DNA of 64,000 nt from Phytoactinopolyspora mesophila (GTDB lineage Bacteria; Actinomycetota; Actinomycetes; Jiangellales; Jiangellaceae): NCBI RefSeq assembly GCF_010122465.1, contig NZ_WLZY01000009.1, positions 118,729-182,728 of the forward strand, in the 5' to 3' direction. Positions within the stretch are counted from its first letter, which is position 1. Every line of letters starts with the position of its first letter. A model generated the notes under the pieces. It was given only the letters and a program-made list of their open reading frames with translations. It was not told the origin of the DNA and made no database searches. Below, one piece after another: positions 8,838 to 16,754 of this stretch. The position numbers and the translations under genes are program-made.

Positions 8838-11800
8838 CTACGGCCGGGCGAGAACGAGGTGGTCGAGGTTGATCGCGCCGGTGTCGCCTGACTCGTAGCC
8901 GATCCGCACGGTGCGGGATCCCGCGGCGAGGCTCACGTCCAGCGTCGCCTCTCCCCAGTCGCTCCAACTGCCCATACTCGGCAGGGACACCGTGCCCACG
9001 ACCTGTCCGTCCACCCGAACCGTACGGGTGGCGGTGGAACCGGTCGCGTTGGCGTAGCGGAATCGCAGCCGATGCTGGCCGGTGGCGTCGGCGTGCACGT
9101 CGAACTCGACGGCGTCGCCCTGCGCCTCGAACTGGTCAACGAAGCCGGTCCCGGTGAAGCCAGGGTGGTTGTTGTTGGCCGCCGTGCTGACCTGCCCGGC
9201 GAACTCCGCCTCATAGGCGGCTTTGTCCACGCCGGACAGCACGACGTCGCGCACCGTCGAAGCGCTCGGCAGTTTGACGTGGGTCAACTGCTGCACCGGA
9301 TCCCAGTACCAACCGTCGGCCGACGAGACGAGTGCGGCCAGGCTCGACCGCTGCGCCAGCGCACCGCCGCCAACCGTCACAGCGGCCGGTGTAGTGCTGG
9401 CGACCTGCAACGTCACAGCTTCACCCAGCGCGGGCACAGCAACCTCCACCTGCTGCGCGGCCCAGTTCTCGGCGGCTGTGACGCTCCGGTGCACACCCGC
9501 GTCGTCGTCGAAATACTCGTACGACGACGCACCCGACGGGTACACCCGGAACACCAGGTTGGTGTGTGTCTCGACGTCATTGCCGACTCCGCTGCCGAGC
9601 TGGTAATCATCACCCAGATCGAGCGGGATGATGGCGCCCGGCCGGGCGTAGACCGGAATGGTGTCCGTTCCCGCGTGATAGGTCTTGACGCCGGGGCCAC
9701 TGAAGTGGCCACCATTCCAGAGGTCGTACCACTCGCCCTCCGGCACGTACAAGTCCTTCGCCGATGTTCCGGCGCTGGTGATCGGGGCGACCAGCAGCTG
9801 CTCGCCGTACATGTACTGCTGGTCCCAGCCGGCCGCGTCGTTGTCATCCGGGAACGCCAGGCTCATCGCCCGCATCATCGGCACGCCGGAGTCGGCGCTG
9901 CGCACCGCCTCGGTGTACGTGTAGGGCATCAGGTTCATCCGGACGTTGGCGAAGTGCCGGAAGATCGGGATCACGGAGCTGTCGCCGGTGCGGGCCTGCA
10001 CGTTCCATGGGGTACGTGCCTCCGAGGGACTCGGGTCGGCCTTCTCCGAGTGGTACTGCATGATCGGCGAGAACGTGGCCTGGGCGGTGGAGCGTAGATA
10101 CAGTTCCGCGCTGGGGAACGGACCGGTGAATCCGGCCAGGTCCCACGCCCAGAACGGCACACCAGACTGCCCGGCGCTGAGCCCCGCCCGGATCGCCTCC
10201 TGGAACGCGCCGAACGTCGACGTCTGGTCCCCCGCCCAGAAGATCGAGGATGTTTGTGCGCCCGACGTCCCGGCCCGGCTGAAGATGGTGCCGTCGTTGC
10301 CGGTCTTGGCCTGTACCTCGTCGTTGTAGGCGTCGAGGTACGAGTTCGGGTACGCGTTGTGCATCTCAGCGCCGTCCCGGCCGTCGGCGAACTCCAGGTC
10401 ACGACCGAAGATGTGCTCGCCGCCGTCGGTCTTGAACCCGTCGATGCCGATGTCGTCGAACAGGTAGGAGCGTTTGCTCATCCACCAGTCGGTGGCGTCG
10501 GGATCGGTGAAGTCGGGGACCAGACTGTCGCCGAACCACTGACCGCTCGGCACCCGGTAGTCGCCGCCGTGACCGCTGCCGACCACAAAGCCCTCGCTCT
10601 GCGCATAGCTTCGGTCGTTGAGGTGCTGCTGCGGCGGTACGGGCGGATTGGTGTCGAAGTTCTCCTTGAGCACCGGAATCTGCCACAGCAAGACCCGGAT
10701 GCCTTGATCGTGGGCGTCGGCCACCATGGCGGCCGGATCTCGCCAGGCGGTACCCGGTGGGAAGGTCAGATCACCGTAACTCAGGCTGTCGGCGCCGGGC
10801 GTCGGCTGGTACTCGGCGCCGTGCCACACGTAGAACGTGGCCTCGTCACTCCATTGCTCCAGCACCATCACCGAGTGGGGGATGTCGTGCTGTTCGATGG
10901 CGGCCAGCTCGGCCTCGATCTCGTCCTGGGTGTTCCATTCATTGGCCGAGGCCCACAGTCCGAATGACCACTTCGGCGGCAGCAGCGGCCGGCCGGAGAC
11001 CTCGGTGTAGGCGTCGACGATGTCCTCCGGAGAACCGGTGAACACGTAATAGTCGAGGGTAGAGTCCAGCGCGCCCCCGGTGTCGAGGGTGAATCCGGCC
11101 ATGTCGGCCAGGTGGGTGCCGAGGTTGAAGATCGAGTAGCGAGTGCTCGGAATGTACACCCCGTAGCCGGCCGAGTTCAGGAAGAACGGCTTGGACAGAT
11201 AGGTCCGCCCGACGCTGCCCTGGTCGAGGTACTGGTTGTAGACGTAGTTGTGCACGTCATGACCGCGCTGGTCCAACCGGTCGTAGCGCTCGCCGAAACC
11301 CTCGAACCGTTCGCCGCTGGGTGTCAGGTAATGGTCTTCGATCTTGGTGACCGTGGTGGCGCCGTCGCTGGCCCAGCCGATGTTGTGAAAGGCGGCGGGG
11401 TCGTAGTGACGGGTGATCAGCGTGCTGCCGTCGCCCTCGTAGACCGAGAGGCGGAACGGGTTCTTCTGCACGCTGAGCACCAGGTCGCTGGTCGCCATAC
11501 GCAGCTCACTCGCGGAGTCGGTCACCGTGTAGCCGGTGCCGCCGGAGATGTCGAGGCCGTTGCCGGTCGGAGCGACCTGCATGCGGAAGCTGTCCGGGCT
11601 GGGGAATGCGAACCGGATCTTGGGAGTGAAGTCTCCGGCGCTGTCACCGGTGGTCACGTCCACGGACGTGCCGTTGTCCGTCACGGCCGTGACGTCGGTG
11701 ACGTGGCTCCATGACGTGACGGCGAACGAGAACGGCCCGGTGCTCTTCTGGTTGCCTCCGTTGACATCGGCATGGACCGTGTAGGTGATCTGGTCGCCTC

Positions 11801-12170
11801 TGTCGAAGCTGCCCAGATCCACTTTCCAGTAGCTGTTGTTCCCGCTGTTGTAGTCCCAGCTGGCACCGATGGGAGTCTGATCGGCGCCGTTCTTCGTCCA
11901 GGTGACCCATACCGATTGCCCGGTCTCGATGGGCCAGGTGGTGGCGTTGACGACCACGTTGTCCCCGGCCATCGGATCACGCGGCGCCCGCTCGGTGGGT
12001 TCGGCCGAGTAGAGGTCGTCGGTGCCGGTGGGATCGTGGTGGATTCCGTCGAGCGCATGGGCCGTCGTCGTCGGGACGAACATGGCCGCAGGGACGACCA
12101 GGGCGGATATGAGCGCGAGCCTGAGGAGATCGAGGGTTGTGCGGCGAGATCCACGCGGAGTTGCGGGCAT
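8838..12170 (-). CDS. Secreted GH31 enzyme with C-terminal CBM35-like module
   Basis: A 1,110-residue exported GH31 protein. Residues 1-40 are a signal peptide ending near AHA-LDG. Residues 70-155 form a beta-sandwich (NVVVNATTWPIETGQSVWV onward) that looks like a carbohydrate-binding or Ig-like domain. The catalytic barrel shows the nucleophile motif GFKTDGGE (Asp582) and the acid/base candidate FWAGDQTSTF (Asp648). Residues 984-1110 match a CBM35/CBM6-type sandwich (YEAEFAG, GYESGDTGAINLDHL). This architecture and its pairing with a CBM20 GH31 recall the 6-alpha-glucosyltransferase plus 3-alpha-isomaltosyltransferase pairs that make cyclic tetrasaccharide from starch in Arthrobacter and Sporosarcina. 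That is an inference from domain layout only. It is first in a two-gene operon behind the palindrome at 12186. Confidence 0.9.
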   Translation of the reverse strand: MPATPRGSRRTTLDLLRLALISALVVPAAMFVPTTTAHALDGIHHDPTGTDDLYSAEPTERAPRDPMAGDNVVVNATTWPIETGQSVWVTWTKNGADQTPIGASWDYNSGNNSYWKVDLGSFDRGDQITYTVHADVNGGNQKSTGPFSFAVTSWSHVTDVTAVTDNGTSVDVTTGDSAGDFTPKIRFAFPSPDSFRMQVAPTGNGLDISGGTGYTVTDSASELRMATSDLVLSVQKNPFRLSVYEGDGSTLITRHYDPAAFHNIGWASDGATTVTKIEDHYLTPSGERFEGFGERYDRLDQRGHDVHNYVYNQYLDQGSVGRTYLSKPFFLNSAGYGVYIPSTRYSIFNLGTHLADMAGFTLDTGGALDSTLDYYVFTGSPEDIVDAYTEVSGRPLLPPKWSFGLWASANEWNTQDEIEAELAAIEQHDIPHSVMVLEQWSDEATFYVWHGAEYQPTPGADSLSYGDLTFPPGTAWRDPAAMVADAHDQGIRVLLWQIPVLKENFDTNPPVPPQQHLNDRSYAQSEGFVVGSGHGGDYRVPSGQWFGDSLVPDFTDPDATDWWMSKRSYLFDDIGIDGFKTDGGEHIFGRDLEFADGRDGAEMHNAYPNSYLDAYNDEVQAKTGNDGTIFSRAGTSGAQTSSIFWAGDQTSTFGAFQEAIRAGLSAGQSGVPFWAWDLAGFTGPFPSAELYLRSTAQATFSPIMQYHSEKADPSPSEARTPWNVQARTGDSSVIPIFRHFANVRMNLMPYTYTEAVRSADSGVPMMRAMSLAFPDDNDAAGWDQQYMYGEQLLVAPITSAGTSAKDLYVPEGEWYDLWNGGHFSGPGVKTYHAGTDTIPVYARPGAIIPLDLGDDYQLGSGVGNDVETHTNLVFRVYPSGASSYEYFDDDAGVHRSVTAAENWAAQQVEVAVPALGEAVTLQVASTTPAAVTVGGGALAQRSSLAALVSSADGWYWDPVQQLTHVKLPSASTVRDVVLSGVDKAAYEAEFAGQVSTAANNNHPGFTGTGFVDQFEAQGDAVEFDVHADATGQHRLRFRYANATGSTATRTVRVDGQVVGTVSLPSMGSWSDWGEATLDVSLAAGSRTVRIGYESGDTGAINLDHLVLARP

Positions 12171-12185
12171 CCGGACTCCCTTCGG

Positions 12186-12199
12186 AACTAAATTTAGTT
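12186..12199. promoter_or_regulatory. Palindromic operator upstream of the GH31 operon
   Basis: A perfect 14-bp palindrome AACTAAATTTAGTT lies in a strikingly AT-rich patch (12184-12210) 15 bp upstream of the GH31 start at 12170. ACTAAATTTAGT resembles operators of ROK/XylR-type sugar repressors. No such regulator gene is in the window. Confidence 0.55.
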
Positions 12200-12256
12200 A
12201 TAAATTAATGAGCTGATGATCTCCCGTCAATAGATCAACCCAGAGAAATTCGTTCG

Positions 12257-13276
12257 TCAGGCCGGCCGGCCGAGCCCCAAGGCCAGATAAGCCGCCACGT
12301 ACTGCCCCATCGCCAGCAGCGTGGCAAACCGCACGATCTCGGCGCCCTCTGCGGCATGAATCGGGAAGACCCGCACGGACGACGACTCCGCAACCTCCTC
12401 GAGCCGTCGCCGGGCGGCATCCAGCAGCGGCGCCTCCGCGCCGTCGTCGAGCACCAGCAGCACCGGACGCAGCGGGGCGGGGCCGTCCTCGAACGGGTCG
12501 GCGAACACGTCCACTTCCGGCGCATCCGCCAGCAGCGGCACCAGTTGGTCGTCGTCCCCGGCGATGGCCGGCCGGCCGCTGGCCTTACGCAGGTTCTCCG
12601 CGAGCCGCCGGGCCGCCCGGGCCGCCAGCGCCGAACCACCCCACACCACGGGGGTGCCCTCGGCCAAAGCCAGCGCGAGTTCTTTGGCCGGATTCTCGTC
12701 AACACCCACCGATGGGGCGCAACGCTTCGCCACGTCATCCAAGGCCTCAGCCACTGGCTCGGCCTCGACCTCCGGGCCCAACCCGAGCCGATGCAGCGCG
12801 ATCAGCATGGGCACCGCGACGGCGGTCGGATCGGTGCTACCAGCCGGCAAGAAAATGGTGTCGCGGCTCGAGGCGGCCGAGTGCAGCTCCGAGTTCTCCG
12901 GAGCCGCGACCAGCAAGGAACAGCCCCGCCGGCGCGCCTCGGCCACCGCGGATATCTCTTCCGGGCCGGCGCCTCCGGCACACATGACCACGACGAGATC
13001 CAACGGCCCAGCCCAGGCCGGCAGCCCGGGATGCGGCCAAGCGACGAAAGGCACCGGACAGATGGGCTCGAGCACGGCCCGGAAAAGCCGCCCATCCGGG
13101 CCACCCGCAACGATGGCCCGCGGACGGTCATCGGAGTTCAACCCGTCCAATGTCTCGGCCGCAGCCGAGTACGCGCGGCGTACGTGAGCACCCCAGCTGG
13201 CCAGCTCACGCAAGACGCCGTCGATGCTGGCGAGCGCCTCGGGGTCATCAAGCGAGGTATCGAAGAACATGGTCAC
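12257..13276 (-). CDS. TobH-like SIS-domain protein (sugar isomerase-like)
   Basis: A 339-residue protein with two SIS-like halves resembling the bifunctional phosphoglucose/phosphomannose isomerase fold. The first half carries DLVVVMCAGGAGPEEISAVAEARRRGC (SIS core) and the second TPVVWGGSALAARAARRLAENL. It corresponds to the conserved actinobacterial gene between manA and manB (called TobH in some annotations). Isomerase activity is unproven, and the protein lacks clear PGI catalytic motifs. Its start overlaps the end of the Trm112-like gene by 4 bp, which makes translational coupling likely. Its promoter is probably upstream of manB. Confidence 0.8.
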   Translation of the reverse strand: MTMFFDTSLDDPEALASIDGVLRELASWGAHVRRAYSAAAETLDGLNSDDRPRAIVAGGPDGRLFRAVLEPICPVPFVAWPHPGLPAWAGPLDLVVVMCAGGAGPEEISAVAEARRRGCSLLVAAPENSELHSAASSRDTIFLPAGSTDPTAVAVPMLIALHRLGLGPEVEAEPVAEALDDVAKRCAPSVGVDENPAKELALALAEGTPVVWGGSALAARAARRLAENLRKASGRPAIAGDDDQLVPLLADAPEVDVFADPFEDGPAPLRPVLLVLDDGAEAPLLDAARRRLEEVAESSSVRVFPIHAAEGAEIVRFATLLAMGQYVAAYLALGLGRPA

Positions 13277-13515
13277 ACCTTGGACGGGCCAGCACGGTGG
13301 TTGTTGTCGCGCTCGGATTCGGCGTCTCCGAGGGGTTGCGCAAATTCGGCGAGGAGAACCGGGATGCCGTCACGGACCGGATAGGCGAGCGCGCAGCTCG
13401 AACAGGCCAGCACGTTCCGTTCGGTGCCATCGGAACCAGCCACTTCGCGTGGTGCCAGCCCGCCATGACAAGCCGGGCACACGATCACCTCGGCCAGCAT
13501 GGGATCAAGCCACAT
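13273..13515 (-). CDS. Trm112-family zinc-binding protein
   Basis: An 80-residue protein with the Trm112p-like zinc ribbon: CPAC near residue 13, CSSC near residue 38, then ALAYPVRDGIPVLL. In bacteria such proteins are small zinc-binding folds of unclear role. In eukaryotes and archaea Trm112 activates methyltransferases. A strong Shine-Dalgarno (GGAGGAGG) precedes ATG 13515. It sits between manB and the TobH-like gene, the usual actinobacterial arrangement. Confidence 0.9.
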   Translation of the reverse strand: MWLDPMLAEVIVCPACHGGLAPREVAGSDGTERNVLACSSCALAYPVRDGIPVLLAEFAQPLGDAESERDNNHRAGPSKV

Positions 13516-13533
13516 TTCCCCTCCTCCTTCCGC

Positions 13534-13582
13534 TGATCATGAACACTACGTGACCATATCGGTCGTCTAGTGTTCATGATCA
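13534..13582. repeat. TGATCA-tipped palindrome overlapping the manB stop codon
   Basis: Perfect 15-bp inverted repeat TGATCATGAACACTA / TAGTGTTCATGATCA (13534-13548 and 13568-13582) around a 19-bp centre with further GACC/GGTC pairing. On the minus strand the TGA that starts the first arm read is the manB stop codon. It could act as terminator or processing hairpin between manB and the Trm112 gene. It resembles elements at 42644 and 50296. Confidence 0.75.
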
Positions 13583-15025
13583 TGGGGAGCTCTCGGCACC
13601 GCGGACGACGCCAAGAACCTTGTCACGTACACGTTCCATGATGGACCAGTCGGCACCCTCGACGTTCAACCGCAGCAGCGGCTCGGTGTTGGACGGGCGC
13701 AGGTTGAACCACCACATCGGCGATCCGCCGTACTCCACGGTCAGCCCATCCATGTGGTCGACCTCGACGTCCTCGTACTCCGAGAACAGAGCCTCGACGG
13801 TTGCCAGCGTCGCGGCGGTGTCGTCGACCCGGCTGTTGATCTCACCGGAAGCCGCGTACCGGTCGTAGGGCGCCAGCAACGACGAGAGCTCCTGATCCGA
13901 CGAACCCAGCGCGGACAGCGTGTGCAACGCAGCCAGCATGCCGGAGTCGGCCCGCCAGAAGTCGCGGAAGTAGAAATGGGCGGAGTGCTCGCCTCCGAAG
14001 ACGGCATCGGTCTCAGCCATCCGCTGCTTGATCAGCGAGTGCCCCACCGGCGTACGCACCGGGCTGCCGCCGTGCTCGGCGACGATCTCGCGCACGGCAC
14101 GAGAGGTGATGACGTTGTGCACGACGGCTGCTCCCGGCGCCCGCTGCAGCTCCCGGACGGCGATCAGCCCAGTCAACGCCGACGGCGAGACCACCTCACC
14201 CTTCTCGTCGACCACGAAACAGCGGTCCGCGTCGCCGTCGAAGGCCAGCCCGATGTCGGCGCCACGCTCGAGGACCGTGCGCTGCAGATCGACCATGTTG
14301 GCCGGCTCGATCGGGTTGGCCTCATGGTTCGGGAACGTGCCGTCGAGTTCGAAGTACAACGGGATGACCGTCAGCCCGGGAAGGTCCAGGACAGCCGGCA
14401 CCGTGTGTCCGGCCATGCCGTTGCCGGCGTCCACGACGACGGTCACCGGCCGGATGCCGTCCAGGCTCACGAGCTGGTGAAGGTGCTCGGCGTAGTCAGC
14501 CAGCACGTCGCGCCGCTGAATTCGGCCGGGAGCCGGAGCGTCGCTGTGCAGGCCACGCTCGGCGAGGCTTGGCAACCGCGCCACCCAGGTATCACGACGC
14601 GGCCCGTCGGCCCCGGCGAGCGCCTTCTCGGCAAGGTCACGGATTTCGGCCAGGCCGGTGTCGCGGCCGACAGGCATGGCGCCCGCGCGGCAGAACTTGA
14701 TGCCGTTGTACTCCGCCGGGTTATGGCTCGCGGTGAACATGGCACCGGGCAAGCCGAGTGCCCCGCTCGCGTAGTAGAGCTGGTCGGTAGAGGCCAGGCC
14801 GATGTTCACGACGTCTAGCCCGCGGGCCGTCACACCGTCGCAGAAAGCCGCGACGAGACCGGGGGATGTGGGACGCATGTCATGGCCGACGACCAAGGTC
14901 GCGGATTGATCACCGAGAACGTCCGCCGCCGCCGTACCGAAGGCCCGGGCTACGTCCACGTCCCATTGATCGGGTACCACGCCACGTACGTCGTAGGCTT
15001 TGACGACCGCTGCGAGATCGCGCAC
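13580..15025 (-). CDS. manB: Phosphomannomutase/phosphoglucomutase
   Basis: Interconverts mannose 6-phosphate and mannose 1-phosphate (often glucose phosphates as well), the step after ManA on the way to GDP-mannose. It is a 481-residue alpha-D-phosphohexomutase with all four signature loops: active-site phosphoserine Ser100 in TASHNPAEYNG, the Mg-binding loop DGDADR (Asp263 onward), sugar-binding GGEHSAHFYF, and the phosphate-binding RPSNTEPLLR near the C-terminus. It starts with GTG at 15025 and its stop codon lies within the palindrome at 13534-13582. It leads a manB-Trm112-TobH set. Confidence 0.96.
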   Translation of the reverse strand: MRDLAAVVKAYDVRGVVPDQWDVDVARAFGTAAADVLGDQSATLVVGHDMRPTSPGLVAAFCDGVTARGLDVVNIGLASTDQLYYASGALGLPGAMFTASHNPAEYNGIKFCRAGAMPVGRDTGLAEIRDLAEKALAGADGPRRDTWVARLPSLAERGLHSDAPAPGRIQRRDVLADYAEHLHQLVSLDGIRPVTVVVDAGNGMAGHTVPAVLDLPGLTVIPLYFELDGTFPNHEANPIEPANMVDLQRTVLERGADIGLAFDGDADRCFVVDEKGEVVSPSALTGLIAVRELQRAPGAAVVHNVITSRAVREIVAEHGGSPVRTPVGHSLIKQRMAETDAVFGGEHSAHFYFRDFWRADSGMLAALHTLSALGSSDQELSSLLAPYDRYAASGEINSRVDDTAATLATVEALFSEYEDVEVDHMDGLTVEYGGSPMWWFNLRPSNTEPLLRLNVEGADWSIMERVRDKVLGVVRGAESSP

Positions 15026-15085
15026 GTCACGACCATACCGCGAAGCCCGTACGGCACGAACACAGCATCTTCGCCGATCACGCGG

Positions 15086-15541
15086 TCACTCGGCGACCCG
15101 ATGGAGAAATGCCGCGAACCGGTCGAGTTCGCCGTCGTCGAACCGACTGATCAAGTAGTCGCGCACACCGCGCTCATGGGTATCGGCCGCCTCATCGAGC
15201 CGGGCCAGCCCCGCGTCAGCCAGTGCGGCGTATGTGCCACGGGCGTCTTTCTCGGCCGGGACCCTGCGGATCAGGCCGGCATTGATCATCCGATCGATGA
15301 GCCTGGTCATTCCACTGGGCGACAACATCACCATGTCGGCCAGTTGCGACATCCGCAACCGGTGCTCGTCGGCCTCGGCAAGCCGGGCCAAGACTTCGTA
15401 CCAGGCGAGCGGCAGCCTGTGCAGTTCCACCAAGTCTGTCTCTAGTTGCCGGGCCACACTCGCGTGCGCGCGGTCGAACGCCCGCCAGACCTCGAGCTGT
15501 TCGGGGCTGAGGCGCTCCTCGGAGCCGGGAGTGCTGTTCAT
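15086..15541 (-). CDS. MarR-family transcriptional regulator
   Basis: A 151-residue winged-helix regulator. The recognition region LRMSQLADMVMLSPSGMTRLIDRMINAGLIRR is followed by the wing PAEKDARGTYAALADAG, typical of MarR. Ligand and targets are unknown. The start has no clear Shine-Dalgarno, so the mRNA may be leaderless. The short upstream palindrome ATGATCAT (15548-15555) could be its own operator. Downstream is a gap before manB. Confidence 0.9.
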   Translation of the reverse strand: MNSTPGSEERLSPEQLEVWRAFDRAHASVARQLETDLVELHRLPLAWYEVLARLAEADEHRLRMSQLADMVMLSPSGMTRLIDRMINAGLIRRVPAEKDARGTYAALADAGLARLDEAADTHERGVRDYLISRFDDGELDRFAAFLHRVAE

Positions 15542-15588
15542 CGCTAAATGATCATATGACCGATACTTCCAAGATCAACAGGGCGCGC

Positions 15589-16617
15589 CTAGGAGCCCTG
15601 CGCAGAAGTCAGCTCCGTCGGGTACGCGATGACATCGACCATGGCACCGTTGCGGAACGTCGTGATGGCCAGCGCCACGTCTATCGCCTCGGCGAACATG
15701 CGACGCTGCAGCGACTGAGCATTGTCAACCGGCTGCCCAGCGACGGTGACGATCAAGTCCCCGGCTCGCAATCCTGCCTTCTCAGCCGGGCTGCCGGGTT
15801 CGACGTGCGCTATGCGGACCCCAGTCTGCCGGCCGATCCGCTCGGCGAGTTCCGGGGGCACCGGTGCCGGTGACGTCGCGACGCCGAGAAAGGCTCTGCG
15901 CACCTTGCCGTCACGCTGGAGCGTCGCAACGATCCGGGTGGTGGTCGCGTTCACCGGCACCGCCAGTCCGAGGCCCACGCCAGCCACGGCGGTGTTGATG
16001 CCGACAACGCGTGCCGAAGCGTCGGCCAGCGCACCGCCGGAATTGCCAGGATTCAGCGCGGCGTCGGTCTGAATGACGTCCTCGATGATGCGCACCGCTT
16101 GTCCACTCTGCGCCGGCATCGATCGCCCAAGAGCGCTGACCACGCCCACGGTCACCGATCCGGACAACCCCAGTGGGCTTCCGACGGCCACGACCAGCTG
16201 TCCGACCCTCAGGTCATCGGCATTGCCCAGCTGAGCCGGCACGGGCGTCAACCCGTCGGCTTTGAGCACCGCCAGATCAGAGAGCCGGTCCCGGCCGACG
16301 ACGGAGAACCCGGCCTCGACACCGTCGGAGAAGGACACGGTTCCGCCGGCAGCCGAGCCGACAACGTGGGCGTTGGTCAGCAGGAATCCGTCGTCCGTGA
16401 AGACGACCGCCGAGCCGGAGCCGCCCCGCCCACGCCGACCACCACGCTCCCCCGGCACAGCCACGCTGGCCACCGACGGCAGTAGCTGCTGCGCCACCGC
16501 GCTCACCACCCGCGAGTAAGCGTCCAAAGCTTCGCTGTCCGCGTGGTCGTCGCCGCTTGGATTGCCGTCGTGTGGCACCGACTCGTTGCCTGGCTTGTCC
16601 GCTGTCATGGTCTTCAC
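15589..16617 (-). CDS. HtrA/DegP-like serine protease with PDZ domain, no visible membrane anchor
   Basis: A 342-residue trypsin-like protease with one PDZ domain. The triad is visible as His84 (LTNAHVV), Asp114 (RLSDLAVLK) and Ser193 (LNPGNSGGAL). The PDZ domain spans about 245-325 (GVRIAHVEPGSPAEKAGLRAGDLIVTV is split across its start). Family members act in protein quality control, usually outside the membrane. Here the first 45 residues are acidic and polar with no signal peptide or transmembrane helix, so the protein as read would be cytoplasmic. It starts at GTG 16617, with an alternative ATG at 16608. Confidence 0.9.
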   Translation of the reverse strand: MKTMTADKPGNESVPHDGNPSGDDHADSEALDAYSRVVSAVAQQLLPSVASVAVPGERGGRRGRGGSGSAVVFTDDGFLLTNAHVVGSAAGGTVSFSDGVEAGFSVVGRDRLSDLAVLKADGLTPVPAQLGNADDLRVGQLVVAVGSPLGLSGSVTVGVVSALGRSMPAQSGQAVRIIEDVIQTDAALNPGNSGGALADASARVVGINTAVAGVGLGLAVPVNATTTRIVATLQRDGKVRRAFLGVATSPAPVPPELAERIGRQTGVRIAHVEPGSPAEKAGLRAGDLIVTVAGQPVDNAQSLQRRMFAEAIDVALAITTFRNGAMVDVIAYPTELTSAQGS

Positions 16618-16754
16618 CGTCCCGCCGCGCGCGGGCTGGCTCCGCCGGCCGCGCCGTTCTCTCGCAATGAAGGGTCAAACGCACAGCGCACCGGCTGCAC
16701 TCCAACGTACGCCCACAGCGCAATCCGGCCGGTCTCCGGAGAAGCGCAGCCTCC

